DNA of 28,474 bases. It comes from DASPKM01 sp036402175. GTDB lineage: Bacteria > Bacteroidota > Bacteroidia > Chitinophagales > Chitinophagaceae. The notes below the pieces were generated by a model. The model had not been told where the DNA came from. It worked only from the letters and a program-made list of their open reading frames with translations, and searched no databases. Location: contig DASWTK010000144.1 of assembly GCA_036402175.1 (NCBI GenBank), forward strand, positions 1 to 28,474, written 5' to 3'. Position numbers and translations under genes: made by a program. Positions 1-9,700 of this stretch are shown in pieces; positions within the stretch are counted from its first letter, which is position 1; each line of letters opens with the position of its first letter.

Positions 1-997
1 TCAGGGTTCCGAGGAAATAAATCAGGTTGAATTTCTCGGTAGCAGTTAGCGGAATTTTGCTTGTCAGTAAGGGGTCAAGTGTGCTGCTGCTCTGAATGCC
101 GGTTGAATAATGCTCCAACACCTGGGAAAGGTTCCAGAACCTTCCGTCATGCATGTAAGGGAACGTTTCATAAATATTCCGCAGCGAAGGCACTTTGAAT
201 TTAAGTGAGTCAGAGGACTGGTTGGTGATCCGCATTCTTCCATGATCCTTCAGTACACTATTCACGGGCAGGCCATTGTTACGGAAACTGAGATCGGAGA
301 ACAAGGGTTCTTTATGGCAGGACGCGCATTTCGCCTGGAATGTCTGGTAGCCTGCAAGTTCCGCAGTATTGAAACTAGCCTCGCCACGCTTCATCTTGTC
401 GTATTTGGAATTGGCCGAAACCATCATCACCATGAACTGACTGAGCGCTTTCAGCATGCGCTGGCTATTGATCTCATCTGAGCCGAAGGCGGAGCGGAAC
501 ATGGTCCGGTATTTATCATCCTGTTTCAGTTTTTCTATAACGGCATTGATATCTTCGGCCATCTCATTGGGAGCAGTGATCGGCGCAAGCGGCTGCACTT
601 CCAGGTTATTAATGCCGCCATCGAAATGGAACTTCGCGTGCCACGCCAGGTTAAAAAGGCCCGGAGCATTCCGCGTAGTGAACTGGTTATTGAATCCATG
701 GCTCAGGTCATGCTCGAAGGTGGCGAAAGCAGCAAACTGCTGATGACAGGAGGCGCAGGGAAAATTTCCATCCTTTGACAATTTTCCCTCATAAAACAAA
801 TGCCTTCCCAATTCAAAGCCTTCTTTGGTTAAGGGGTTTGTTGTGAAATCAAAAACAGGCGAAGGAAATCCGGTTGGTATTTTAAATTCTAACGGAGTAC
901 TTGCCTGGGGAGCATCACCTTTCTTACGGCACGATCCGGCCATCAACCCAATCAGCAGGATTAAGGAAAAGGTTAATATGATTTGGTTTCGCTTCAC
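1..997 (-). CDS. di-haem cytochrome c peroxidase (CCP/MauG family) lipoprotein, 3' end missing
   Basis: Reading the minus strand from a GTG at 997 gives an open frame to the window edge, 332 codons with no stop. An in-frame stop lies only a few codons upstream, so GTG is the best start. The N-terminus has a hydrophobic stretch ending in the lipobox LMAGSC, making Cys23 the likely lipidated residue. Two haem-binding CASCH motifs lie at residues 81-85 and 224-228, and PYMHDGRF follows in the C-terminal domain; Met there is the usual second ligand of the electron-transfer haem. This is the architecture of bacterial di-haem peroxidases, which reduce H2O2 in the periplasm using cytochrome or other electron donors. 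The last residues visible (FLGTL) resemble the family's C-terminus, so probably only about a dozen residues are missing. Substrate could differ from H2O2 in MauG-like members. Confidence 0.9.
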   Translation of the reverse strand, partial: MKRNQIILTFSLILLIGLMAGSCRKKGDAPQASTPLEFKIPTGFPSPVFDFTTNPLTKEGFELGRHLFYEGKLSKDGNFPCASCHQQFAAFATFEHDLSHGFNNQFTTRNAPGLFNLAWHAKFHFDGGINNLEVQPLAPITAPNEMAEDINAVIEKLKQDDKYRTMFRSAFGSDEINSQRMLKALSQFMVMMVSANSKYDKMKRGEASFNTAELAGYQTFQAKCASCHKEPLFSDLSFRNNGLPVNSVLKDHGRMRITNQSSDSLKFKVPSLRNIYETFPYMHDGRFWNLSQVLEHYSTGIQSSSTLDPLLTSKIPLTATEKFNLIYFLGTL

Positions 998-1045
998 TAT
1001 CGTACTGTAATATTAGTAACTGTAAACATGATATAGAAGAGTACC

Positions 1046-1441
1046 TCAGATCCGGATCTTTTGACGGTTTTCTTTTTTCTGTGACTGTTTTATTTTTCCT
1101 TCAACTTTTTTTTGTTTTGATGCGGCGGAAGGACGCGTTGGAACCCGTTTCTTTTGTTTCTTAAGCGCCTTTTCAACCAGCTCATTCATCTTTTTGATCA
1201 CTTCTTCCTTATTGGCAAGTTGAGTGCGATGTGTTTGTGACCTTACCTGGAGAAATCCTTCGGAATTGATCCTGTTGGAAAGCTTTTCGGCTATCCTCAG
1301 TTTCTGATCACTATCGAGCAGCGAGGAAGAAGCAACGTGAAAATATCCCTCTACGCTGGTTTCCACCTTGTTCACATTCTGTCCTCCTTTTCCTCCGCTT
1401 CGCGAGGTGCGGAAGTTGATTTCTTTTAGCAGATCGATCAT
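1046..1441 (-). CDS. arfB: alternative ribosome-rescue factor / peptidyl-tRNA hydrolase ArfB
   Basis: A 131-residue release-factor-like protein. The catalytic GGQ lies at residues 19-21 within SGGKGGQNVNKVET, and the tail from about residue 95 is strongly basic (KKQKKR, KQKK, KKENRQK). This is the ArfB/YaeJ layout: a GGQ domain without codon-recognition domains plus a basic tail that inserts into the empty mRNA channel of stalled ribosomes, so that peptidyl-tRNA is hydrolysed without a stop codon. Length matches the family (about 130-140). It is transcribed divergently from dtd across 96 bp, and both act on aminoacyl- or peptidyl-tRNA. The mitochondrial homologue is ICT1. Confusion with RF1/RF2 is excluded by size. 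Confidence 0.93.
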   Translation of the reverse strand: MIDLLKEINFRTSRSGGKGGQNVNKVETSVEGYFHVASSSLLDSDQKLRIAEKLSNRINSEGFLQVRSQTHRTQLANKEEVIKKMNELVEKALKKQKKRVPTRPSAASKQKKVEGKIKQSQKKENRQKIRI

Positions 1442-1537
1442 ACACTTAAGACAATTACGGATAAAACAACGTTGCAGTTGGATTTCAATCTAAATTTACT
1501 ACTTACTCAATAACGTTTACCATTAAGTTTTAGCATA

Positions 1538-1990
1538 ATGAAGGCTGTGATACAACGGGTAAGCCGTGCAGGTGTTACGATTGATAACCACGTAAAAGGG
1601 TCAATAAACGGGGGATTGCTGGTGTTGCTCGGGATCGAAGAAATCGATTCGGATACAGATATTGAATGGCTGAGCGGAAAAATTGTTAATCTCCGCATAT
1701 TTAATGATGCAGATGGTGTAATGAATGTGTCCATTAAGGAGACTGGCGGGGATATACTTCTTATCAGCCAGTTCACTCTGCATGCTTCAACCAAAAAAGG
1801 AAACAGGCCGTCATACATCCGGGCCGCTGGTCCTGCAATTGCCATCCCGCTTTATGAAAAAATGATCCGGCGGCTATCGCTTGATCTTGGAAAAGAAATT
1901 CAAACCGGGACCTTTGGCGCTGATATGAAAGTGGAATTGGTAAATGACGGTCCGGTCACCATAATTATTGATTCAAGGAACAGGGAATAG
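1538..1990 (+). CDS. dtd: D-aminoacyl-tRNA deacylase
   Basis: A 150-residue protein starting MKAVIQRVSRAGV, the typical DTD N-terminus. The two signature motifs are present: SQFTL (residues 77-81) and NDGPVT (136-141), which carries the Gly-cisPro pair that gives the enzyme its chiral selectivity. DTD removes D-amino acids (and glycine mischarged on tRNA-Ala) from tRNA in the cytoplasm. Full length for the family (about 145-150). It is followed after 21 bp by a MazG-like gene, so the two are probably co-transcribed as a small housekeeping-sanitation unit. Confidence 0.96.
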   Translation: MKAVIQRVSRAGVTIDNHVKGSINGGLLVLLGIEEIDSDTDIEWLSGKIVNLRIFNDADGVMNVSIKETGGDILLISQFTLHASTKKGNRPSYIRAAGPAIAIPLYEKMIRRLSLDLGKEIQTGTFGADMKVELVNDGPVTIIIDSRNRE

Positions 1991-2011
1991 TTACGATCAA
2001 AAATATCGTTT

Positions 2012-2344
2012 ATGGAACTGACAATACGTAATGCCCAGCAACGGGTTGATGAATGGATCACGACCATTGGTGTGCGTTATTTCAGCGAGCTGACCAATAT
2101 GGCGATACTTACCGAGGAAGTAGGCGAGCTGGCGCGGATAATGGCAAGGAAGTATGGAGATCAGTCGTTCAAGGAATCGGAGAAGGACCACGACCTCGGC
2201 GACGAGCTCGCGGACATACTTTGGGTAATAATCTGTCTTGCCAATCAAACCGGGGTGGACCTGGAAGAAGCGTTGCAAAAGAATTTTGAAAAGAAAAACG
2301 CACGCGATCGCAACCGGCATCAGGACAATCCGAAGTTGAAATGA
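2012..2344 (+). CDS. MazG-like nucleotide pyrophosphohydrolase
   Basis: A 110-residue, mostly helical protein. It has the all-alpha NTP pyrophosphohydrolase signature: EEVGE at residues 35-39 and DELAD at 64-68, which together supply the acidic side chains that hold Mg2+. Single-domain members of this size hydrolyse (d)NTPs, often aberrant ones, to the monophosphate and PPi. The C-terminus is charged (KKNARDRNRHQ). It lies 21 bp after dtd, suggesting co-transcription. Exact substrate cannot be told from sequence; dCTPase- and MazG-like members share these motifs. Confidence 0.87.
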   Translation: MELTIRNAQQRVDEWITTIGVRYFSELTNMAILTEEVGELARIMARKYGDQSFKESEKDHDLGDELADILWVIICLANQTGVDLEEALQKNFEKKNARDRNRHQDNPKLK

Positions 2345-2422
2345 ACTCTTTCCATTTGATTGATAAATGATGTTTCCCCATCCTTGGCCACTTTTTTGTA
2401 GCGATTACCCTTAAAAGCCGGG

Positions 2423-3391
2423 ATGAAGAAAAAATTGACCCTCAAGGGGGTCTGGCAGTTGATCAAAGAAGCTGGGATTGGATTTTCGGATGATAAAGTG
2501 ATGAAGCTTAGCGGCTCCCTGGCTTATTTTACCATTTTCTCCATCGGACCGATGATCATCATCATCATTTTCCTGGCCGACATATTCTGGGGCCGCGAAG
2601 CAATTGAAGGCAGCATATACGGACAAATGAAAGGCTTTATTGGTCCGGACGCGGCACTTCAGATTCAGGATATCATCAAAAACGCTTCTATCAGCGGGCA
2701 GGGAAATTTTACAGCTATTATCGGCATTATTACGCTTCTGGTAGGTGCAACGGGTGTGTTTGCAGAGATCCAGGATTCCATAAATACCATCTGGGGACTC
2801 AAACCAAAACCAAAAAAGGGATGGGTGAAGATGCTGCTCAACAGGTTGCTTTCCTTTTCGGTAGTGGTGAGCCTGGGATTTTTACTGCTGGTTTCATTGA
2901 TCATAAACGCCATTATAGAGGCGCTCATTAACCGGCTGATGTCTGTTTTCCCCGATGGGGCGGTAGTGGTGGGCTATATCGTCAATATCCTGATCACGTT
3001 TGGGGTAACGACTTTATTATTCGGAATAATTTTCATGGTCCTGCCCGACGCGAAGATCAAATGGAAGGATGTATTGATAGGAGCGATGGCGACCACTGTT
3101 CTGTTCATGCTGGGAAAATTCGCGATCACTTTTTATATCGGGCGCAGCAACATCGGCAGCACCTATGGAGCGGCGGGGTCGTTGGTTGTAGTGCTGCTCT
3201 GGGTTTATTATTCATCTGTGATTCTTTATTTCGGAGCCGAATTCACAAAAGCATATGCATCCAGCTATGGATCAAAGATCCATCCGAACAATTATGCTGT
3301 ATGGATAAAACAGATAGAAGTAGAGGAGGAGGGTGGTTCCCTGGATCAGAAGGATCTGAAAAAAGAGGTGCAGGAAGATCCAAACACGTGA
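2423..3391 (+). CDS. YihY/virulence factor BrkB family membrane protein
   Basis: A 322-residue inner-membrane protein with about six membrane spans (near residues 33-56, 96-116, 144-170, 181-207, 216-238 and 252-274). Recognisable family features are the N-terminal LAYFTIFSIGPM, TGVFAEIQDSINTIWG at about 110-125, and the C-terminal GAAGSLVVVLLWVYYS followed by YFGAEFTKAYA. The tail after 275 is hydrophilic and acidic. Function is not settled; despite an old label, this family is not RNase BN. It starts 78 bp after the MazG-like gene, and I see no clear promoter in the gap. Confidence 0.9.
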   Translation: MKKKLTLKGVWQLIKEAGIGFSDDKVMKLSGSLAYFTIFSIGPMIIIIIFLADIFWGREAIEGSIYGQMKGFIGPDAALQIQDIIKNASISGQGNFTAIIGIITLLVGATGVFAEIQDSINTIWGLKPKPKKGWVKMLLNRLLSFSVVVSLGFLLLVSLIINAIIEALINRLMSVFPDGAVVVGYIVNILITFGVTTLLFGIIFMVLPDAKIKWKDVLIGAMATTVLFMLGKFAITFYIGRSNIGSTYGAAGSLVVVLLWVYYSSVILYFGAEFTKAYASSYGSKIHPNNYAVWIKQIEVEEEGGSLDQKDLKKEVQEDPNT

Positions 3392-3403
3392 TTTTGCTAA
3401 GCG

Positions 3404-3438
3404 TTTGAACCGATAAAAATTTTTACTGATTATCTTCG
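3404..3438 (+). promoter_or_regulatory. possible Bacteroidota promoter for glycyl-tRNA synthetase
   Basis: TTTG at 3404-3407 and TATCTTCG at 3431-3438 (one mismatch to TAnnTTTG) lie just before the gene start at 3445. The 23-nt spacer is longer than the usual 19-21 nt, and the leader would be very short, so this is tentative. Confidence 0.35.
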
Positions 3439-3444
3439 CCGCTT

Positions 3445-4884
3445 ATGGCAACGGACAACAACAGGTTCCAGGCAATCATTTCGCATTGCAAGGAGTACGG
3501 TTTTATTTTTCCTTCGAGTGAGATTTATGACGGATTAAGCGCGGTTTACGACTACGGCCAATGGGGCAGTGAGTTAAAAAAGAATATCCGCGATCACTGG
3601 TGGAAGAGCATGACCCAGATGCATGAGAATATTGTGGGAATTGATGCCGCGATCTTTATGCATCCAACTACCTGGAAGGCAAGCGGGCACGTTGATAATT
3701 TCAGCGATCCGATGATTGACAACAAGGATAGCAAAAAACGCTACCGTGTTGACCATCTTATTGAATCGAGAGCCGCTGAGCTGGAACAGGCGGGTGATGA
3801 GGCTGGCGCGAAAGCGCTGACCGATGAAATGGATAAATTGCTGGCCGCCGATGATTTCGACGGACTAAAACAACTCATCACAGAAAACAAGATCAAATGT
3901 GCGGTTAGCGGAACTTCAAACTGGACTGAAGTCCGCCAGTTCAACCTGATGTTCTCCACTCAGTTGGGAAGTGTAGCGGAAGACGCTAATGAAATTTATT
4001 TACGACCGGAAACAGCTCAGGGCATCTTCGTGAATTTTCTGAATGTTCAGAAAACCGGCAGGATGAAAATACCTTTTGGTATTGCACAGATCGGAAAAGC
4101 TTTCAGGAATGAAATAGTTGCACGTCAGTTCATCTTCCGCATGCGCGAATTTGAACAAATGGAAATGCAATATTTTATCCGGCCCGGAACACAGAAAGAA
4201 TGGTATGAATACTGGAAGGAAGCGAGGATGAACTGGCATCAGTCGCTGGGCATACCCGCAGCCAAATACCGGTTTCACGATCACATAAAGCTGGCGCACT
4301 ATGCCGATGCCGCCTGCGACATTGAATATGAGTTCCCTATTGGTTTCAAGGAAGTTGAGGGTATCCATTCACGTACCGACTTCGACCTCCGGAATCATCA
4401 GCAATTCAGCCGGAAAAAAATGCAGTATTTCGATCCTGAGATCAACCAGAACTACATTCCTTACGTAATAGAAACATCAATAGGACTCGACCGGATGTTC
4501 CTGTTGATTATTAGCGAGGCATATACAGAAGAAGATCTGAGCACCGATGATAAAAAAGACAGCCGGGTAGTATTAAAGCTTCCGCCAAAACTGGCCCCGG
4601 TGAAGCTGGCCATACTGCCACTGGTAAAAAAGGATGGGCTTCCGGAAATTGCGAGAAAGATCATGGATGAATGCAAACCGCATTTCAGGTGTTTTTACGA
4701 AGAGAAAGATACGATCGGGAAACGCTATCGCAGAATGGATGCGATCGGAACTCCGTTTTGCGTGACGATAGACCATCAAAGCAAAGAAGATAATATGGTT
4801 ACGATCCGTTACCGCGATTCCATGAAACAGGAACGAATAGACATATCCACAGTATGTGGATTAGTGCAAAAACAAATTTTATGA
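3445..4884 (+). CDS. glyS: glycyl-tRNA synthetase, alpha2 type
   Basis: A 479-residue class II synthetase that charges tRNA-Gly. The eukaryote-like homodimeric form is recognised by its N-terminus (CKEYGFIFPSSEIYDG, then YDYG at 35-38), by the LRPETAQGIFVNF stretch (186-198), by class II motif 2 around FRNEIVARQF...REFEQMEMQYF (220-244) and by motif 3 in ETSIGLDRMFL (343-353). The C-terminal anticodon-binding domain spans about 380-479 (KLAPVKLAILPLVKK onward). An insert rich in Ala/Glu/Asp at about 105-150 lies between motif 1 and motif 2 regions, as usual in this type. No separate alpha and beta subunit genes are seen, consistent with the single-chain form. The gene symbol used for this type varies (glyS or glyQS). 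Confidence 0.97.
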   Translation: MATDNNRFQAIISHCKEYGFIFPSSEIYDGLSAVYDYGQWGSELKKNIRDHWWKSMTQMHENIVGIDAAIFMHPTTWKASGHVDNFSDPMIDNKDSKKRYRVDHLIESRAAELEQAGDEAGAKALTDEMDKLLAADDFDGLKQLITENKIKCAVSGTSNWTEVRQFNLMFSTQLGSVAEDANEIYLRPETAQGIFVNFLNVQKTGRMKIPFGIAQIGKAFRNEIVARQFIFRMREFEQMEMQYFIRPGTQKEWYEYWKEARMNWHQSLGIPAAKYRFHDHIKLAHYADAACDIEYEFPIGFKEVEGIHSRTDFDLRNHQQFSRKKMQYFDPEINQNYIPYVIETSIGLDRMFLLIISEAYTEEDLSTDDKKDSRVVLKLPPKLAPVKLAILPLVKKDGLPEIARKIMDECKPHFRCFYEEKDTIGKRYRRMDAIGTPFCVTIDHQSKEDNMVTIRYRDSMKQERIDISTVCGLVQKQIL

Positions 4885-4995
4885 GATTATTCAAATCCCT
4901 TACTTTGCATTAACCCATAAACGAAGAATCTTTTTACCCTTTGTTAGGCGAAGTGCTTAAGAAATTCTTTGATAACCATAATTAATTACAACCCC

Positions 4996-5319
4996 ATGTT
5001 GCTTGCCATCGCATTCGCAAATCTAGTCTGGATGGTTCCCGTGTGTATAGGATTTGGAATCGTTGGATTTTCACTTCGAAGTGCGCAATTAAGATCGATG
5101 CGTCATCGTGTTGGTGATCTTGAAAAGGAGATGCTTCAGAATCATGCGGAGATCCTGTTACTTCAAAAGGAAAATGCGCAGTTGGCCGATAAATTAAAAA
5201 ATAATCCTGTTCCTGTAATTCCTATAACAGGTTCAGGAAAAGAAAATACTACAGAAAGTTTGCCCGACGTATCGACCCGCAAAAAATTACTGAGCTCGAC
5301 AGCAAAAAAACATTCCTGA
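4996..5319 (+). CDS. small membrane-anchored coiled-coil protein, function unknown
   Basis: I do not recognise the family. The best start is the ATG at 4996, giving 107 residues; a TTG at 4969 would add nine residues of no clear value. Residues 4-26 form one membrane span (AIAFANLVWMVPVCIGFGIVGF). Residues 30-67 are a probable coiled coil with Leu/Met spacing and many Glu, Gln and Lys (LEKEMLQNHAEILLLQKENAQL). The rest is low-complexity and Ser/Lys-rich. The shape, one anchor plus a short coiled coil, resembles small envelope or division-associated proteins, but nothing in the sequence fixes a role. The stop (5317-5319) directly abuts the stop of the flavoprotein gene on the other strand. Confidence 0.7.
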   Translation: MLLAIAFANLVWMVPVCIGFGIVGFSLRSAQLRSMRHRVGDLEKEMLQNHAEILLLQKENAQLADKLKNNPVPVIPITGSGKENTTESLPDVSTRKKLLSSTAKKHS

Positions 5320-6039
5320 TTAACCGTATAGTTCCTGGTGAATGGATTTTCTTTCATAACCCAACGCCTGGATGCGTTGCTTGGCTTCATCAATCATATT
5401 CTTCCAACCGCATAACATAAATACCGCAGGTTGTTTCTGAATCAGCAGGTCCTCATAAATGGTATGCACATAACCTTTTTGTCCTTCCCAATCTTCTCTT
5501 GAAAGCGTTGGAATATAATGAATGCCCGGCACGGTTTCGGCTAGTTGTTTCATTTCATCATAATATAAAAGGTTGCACTTACGCCTGCAGCCGAAGATGA
5601 GATATATGTTCCTGTGCGGAATATTGTGTTCGGCGATGTAATGCAGCATGGAACGGAAGGGAGCTATGCCTGTTCCGGTACAGATCAGGAACAGGTCCTT
5701 ATCGATAGGATCCGGTAAAGTAAATACACCCTGGGGACCTCTGAATGTCAGCTCCGCGCCTTCCTTTACTTCGTTGAACAGGTAGTTTGTACCTGCGCCA
5801 CCTTCCAGCAAAGTGATCACCAGTTCTAACTCATTTGTGCCATTTGGCCATGAGGCAATGGAATAACTGCGCCAGCGTTTATTGACCTTTTCATGTATCG
5901 GAAGATCGAGCGTAATGAACTGTCCGGGTTTGAAATCAAAGGATTCCACTTCGGGAACCTTCATAAAAAACCTTCGCGTGCTGTCAGCATCTTCCTCAAT
6001 TCGGGTTACGACAGCTTTTCTCCACGGTTGTAATGCCAT
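5320..6039 (-). CDS. ferredoxin/flavodoxin-NADP(H) reductase-like FAD oxidoreductase
   Basis: A 239-residue flavoprotein when started at the ATG at 6039 (MALQPWRKAVV). The frame is open to 6111, but that stretch contains the terminator of the upstream gene, so the longer start is unlikely. Residues 1-105 form the FAD-binding barrel with the RSYS motif (57-60) that binds FAD phosphate. Residues 115-239 form the NAD(P)-binding half with GTGIAP (122-127) and CGW (210-212). The protein ends QELYG; FNR-type enzymes often end in an aromatic residue stacking on the flavin, and Tyr238 could serve. It would move electrons between NAD(P)H and a ferredoxin or flavodoxin, or act as a stand-alone reductase domain. 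No fused iron-sulfur domain is present. Confidence 0.88.
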   Translation of the reverse strand: MALQPWRKAVVTRIEEDADSTRRFFMKVPEVESFDFKPGQFITLDLPIHEKVNKRWRSYSIASWPNGTNELELVITLLEGGAGTNYLFNEVKEGAELTFRGPQGVFTLPDPIDKDLFLICTGTGIAPFRSMLHYIAEHNIPHRNIYLIFGCRRKCNLLYYDEMKQLAETVPGIHYIPTLSREDWEGQKGYVHTIYEDLLIQKQPAVFMLCGWKNMIDEAKQRIQALGYERKSIHQELYG

Positions 6040-6062
6040 TCGTTTGATTTTGCTAAAAATAC

Positions 6063-6090
6063 AAAAAAGCGGAACCACTGGTTCCGCCTT
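6063..6090 (-). terminator. intrinsic terminator of the lipoprotein gene
   Basis: On the minus strand an 8-bp perfect stem GCGGAACC/GGTTCCGC (6069-6076 with 6080-6087) and a 3-nt loop are followed by six T residues (6063-6068). It sits 51 bp after the stop of the 6141-6653 gene and just before the flavoprotein start at 6039, so the two genes are probably separate transcripts. Confidence 0.85.
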
Positions 6091-6140
6091 AGTTTTGCCA
6101 GTTGATGGCAAGCAATCGAGGCCGCTAATATAGATTTTTT

Positions 6141-6653
6141 TTATTGTAGCGCAAGAGGGGGCAAATTTTTTATTGCCGATGTATAATAATAGTCCTTTCC
6201 ATCAATGAGGCAGTGGATCACCAGATCGTACTGGCCAACCTTCTTTGATACGGAGGTACTTAACTTACTCATGACCGTTTCTTCCTGCGGAACCACCTGA
6301 ATTACCGTGTTTGACGTTCGCTGCACAAGCGTATCGGGCTCGCCATTTGGCCTGATGGTAGCTTTGATCACAACAGGTGTTTGCGACACCTTCTCCACTT
6401 CGGCCTTGTCTTGCTTTTTTTTGATCCACAATTCCTTCACTTCAATGTTTGGTGAAGGCGATTCGAGGTAAATATAAAAATTGGCCGACTCTTTAATGAT
6501 CTGCTCAACCTCTTTGCCTTTTTCGTCGATGATCACAGTTGGATGTGCTCCCTGAAGAACAGGCTGACGGTATGCATAAACGTTACCTTTTTTCTGCGCT
6601 GTGCAACTGCAAAACGCCAGACTCGCTATTATTATATAAAAGATATTGCTCAT
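6141..6653 (-). CDS. hypothetical lipoprotein
   Basis: A 170-residue protein I cannot assign to a family. It begins with a hydrophobic signal (MSNIFYIIIASLAFCSC), and Cys17 (or Cys15) followed by TAQKK fits a Bacteroidota lipoprotein signal, so it is likely lipidated and sent to the periplasm or outer membrane. The mature part is predicted beta-rich with alternating hydrophobic residues (NIEVKELWIKKK, TPVVIKATI, NTVIQVVPQEE, GQYDLVIHCLIDGKDYYY), resembling a small immunoglobulin-like fold. It follows the large BNR protein gene by 65 bp on the same strand and could share its transcript; its 3' end is marked by a strong terminator. Confidence 0.75.
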   Translation of the reverse strand: MSNIFYIIIASLAFCSCTAQKKGNVYAYRQPVLQGAHPTVIIDEKGKEVEQIIKESANFYIYLESPSPNIEVKELWIKKKQDKAEVEKVSQTPVVIKATIRPNGEPDTLVQRTSNTVIQVVPQEETVMSKLSTSVSKKVGQYDLVIHCLIDGKDYYYTSAIKNLPPLALQ

Positions 6654-6718
6654 GCTGTTAAGATGGTGAATCCCTGAAATTGGATGTACGTTCTTTAAAA
6701 ATTCCGGTTAATGTGGTC

Positions 6719-9700
6719 CTATAATTTCACAAATTTCCGGGTAAACTTATACTTCCCATCCTTGCTTACAATAGATAAAATATAGGTGCCTGCAGGTAAA
6801 TGCGTAAGACTGATGGAATTACTCCTGTACGCGTCTGTACCGGTTTGCAGCAGTTGCCCGCTGCTGCTGAATACCTGAATAATGATCGATTGCACTTCGA
6901 AAGTATTTCCGATGGTATACCTGAGACTGTTACCCCTGGTAATGCTTGGGAATATCGAGCTAATGAAATTATCGCCAGGCGCCTGCCCTCCGGCATCGGG
7001 TGTCCCGATATTAGTATAGAACAATCCATTTCCGTGAGTACCTACCAGTAACACATTGTCCTGGGGCCGGTAATCCATGGTGCTTACCACCGCGTAATTC
7101 AGCACATCTCCGCCTTCCCGCACCCAATTCACCTGGCCATTGTTCTGGAGGGTGGTAGCTATATCAACCGCACTATACAATCCTACCGATGTACCAACAT
7201 AGTATTCAGTTACCGGCTGGTTGGTCGCGTCACGTTTCGTTACGATCATACAGCTTCGAACGGATGGCATGGTGAGGTTTCCTTCGGCAAGCCTCCAGGT
7301 TGGCGATGCGCTTTTCGCATTGTTCGTCCACCAGATGTTGATGGCAGTATTATTATTGGCTGAATAGTTTGATACCACCGCCATGATCTCATTATCGTTT
7401 TTGGGATTTACCGCTATGTCGGAGATATAAACCGCGCCAAGTCCGGTGAGTTGTGAAGGCGTTATATTGACCGGTGTTGCACCGGGTACCGCATTCTTAG
7501 GATCATCCAGTCTTAAAATCCTGCCGTTATCAGTACCTATATATAATACGTGTGATGCCTGATATTCTCCTCTCGACATTTCCAAAGCTGAAATAGAAAT
7601 ATTAGTCCCGCTGGTTGGATTGGAAGGATTCACCGCCGCGCCTGTGCCCGTCAATTCCGTCCATGTTGACGAAGTAACTGAACCGGCGTTGGTAGTCCTG
7701 AACAAACGATTAAAATTCACATAATAGAGTATGTCCGAGTTGTCGAAGTCGATCTTAAAATAGGTGATGAAATCACCTGAGCCTCCGGGGTTTGATGGAT
7801 TGGGAGTGAGCCCGGTTGGTTTGATATTATTGAAAGCGGAAACACCGCCCGAAAAAGTGGCCCTGTAAATATCTCCGAGCTGACTTGACATATAGGCCAG
7901 TTGCGCGCTTCCGGTAGTTCTTCCAAATCCGGCCGCGCCACCATCGCCGCCCACTATGCGTGCGTGGTCGTTGATATCGGGCCTGTCGCCCGGCCTTCCG
8001 CCCAGGATCAGATCAGCATCCCGCACGTGGGTGCCATTGTCCTGAGATCCGCCGATGAAATTATTGCGGCCCTGACCGGGGTCCATCGCGATATGATAAT
8101 ACTGGAGCGTCTGATAATTGCGGACCATGGTCCATGCCACCGGAACTGTTGCGGAAATCGTAGTCGTAATATCACTGGTCACCTGCAATCCGCCATCATC
8201 GGCTGCGATCACCCTGTTGGGATTAGAGGGATCGAAAGCAATCGCATGCATATCGGGATGACTGTTCGGATATATTGTCAAAGTAGGCAAGGTATTTCCA
8301 TATCCACCAATCCAGGCGGTGCCGGCAGTGGAAGTGAACCCGTTTGTTGACCTGTACAGGCAGGTGCCGCCAAGGATCACTGTGTTCGGATCATCTGGCT
8401 TTACATATACCATCATATCATAGCCGCCCTGGATCGCTATCGGGTCAACGCCTTCACGATCGCCATTAGGAAAATCGGGCATATTTGCCGAAAGATTGGT
8501 CCAGCTGTTTGACGTGGCGTTGAACCGGAACATGTCTACTTCCGGTTGAGGAGCGGGTCCGCCCTGGTCAAGACCGTTTTCGTATAATACATACAACAGG
8601 TTCTGGCTGGAAGGTGCAAGTGCCAGCAATATCCTTTTTGTAAGGGGATTGGTATAGTCGTTCCCCCGCCAGCCCGGCACTGAATCTACATTCAGCACCT
8701 GTCCGCCCGCGAATCTTGTCCAGGAACCCGGATTTCCGTTATTCGAAGTCCACACACCACGCAAAGCCAGGTCCGGCGATCCCCCGTTAAGGGCGAGATA
8801 TAGTTTACCCGTACTGGTACAGGTTACATCCATCTGCCCGTTGGCAGAAGTAGCGCCTGTAGCTGTATTGAAGGCAATTTCCCAACTGTTCCCACCATCG
8901 GCCGACCTGATCAGTCGCCGGTGGCCTGCAACATACACATGCCCGTTAACCGGGTTCACAATTATTCTATGTACAAAATCGAACGGGTGGTCGAACACCT
9001 CCAGGGTAAATCCGCCGGCGGGGACTGGCAGTCCTGCTATATTCAGCGTGAGCCTTGTCCAGGTTTGTCCGTTATTGGTAGATTTCCAAACACCATGACC
9101 CATAAATGTGGCGCCATCGGCACTGGCGCTATTACCCAGGTGCTCGCCGCCGCCCGCGTACCATACATCTTCTGAACCTGGCCTTGGATCCTGGGCAAGG
9201 GCTGTAAGGTTGTGAATGTCATCTGCAGGAGAAACTCTTGTCCAGCTAACCCCTCCGTTCTGCGAGCGCATGATTCCTCCGCTGACACAGCCCGCGATGA
9301 TGACCTGATTATTTCGTTTATCGAATGCTATCGCACGGGTGCGGCCGCCAATATTATTAGGGCCAACCGGCAGGTAATTATTCTGATTGGTGACGCCGGT
9401 TTCCGACATGGAGATCTCTTCAATCTTCGCCGGAATATTTCTTGCCTGCATCTTTTCTTTCTCGTGTATCCCTGCCGGAATGATGCCCAGCACAGGATCG
9501 CGAAGCATTTTGAATTCACGTTTCCATCTTTCCTCTGAAAAAGCTGCCCTTTGTTCCTTTTCATCCTGGCTTTTTTCCGGAATGGGCGTTTCGTTGGTGC
9601 TATTCTTCATCAGCAGGAATGCAGCTGCTGAAAACATGATCAGGATCAGAAAAATTCCCGCGCTGCTGTTGAAAAGGTTTTTTTTATGGCGCAACCTGTC

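Noticed and set aside
242..743. Two short plus-strand frames near the left end
   Set aside because: They are antisense to the di-haem peroxidase, whose minus-strand frame carries two CxxCH motifs and runs unbroken to the edge.
6040..6111. Extended N-terminus of the flavoprotein (24 more residues)
   Set aside because: The extra stretch encodes the upstream gene's terminator stem and T run; the FAD-domain homology begins at the ATG at 6039.
7901..8350. A 149-codon plus-strand frame opposite the BNR protein gene
   Set aside because: No motif, start context or neighbour support; the minus-strand gene shows regular Asp-box repeats through this stretch.
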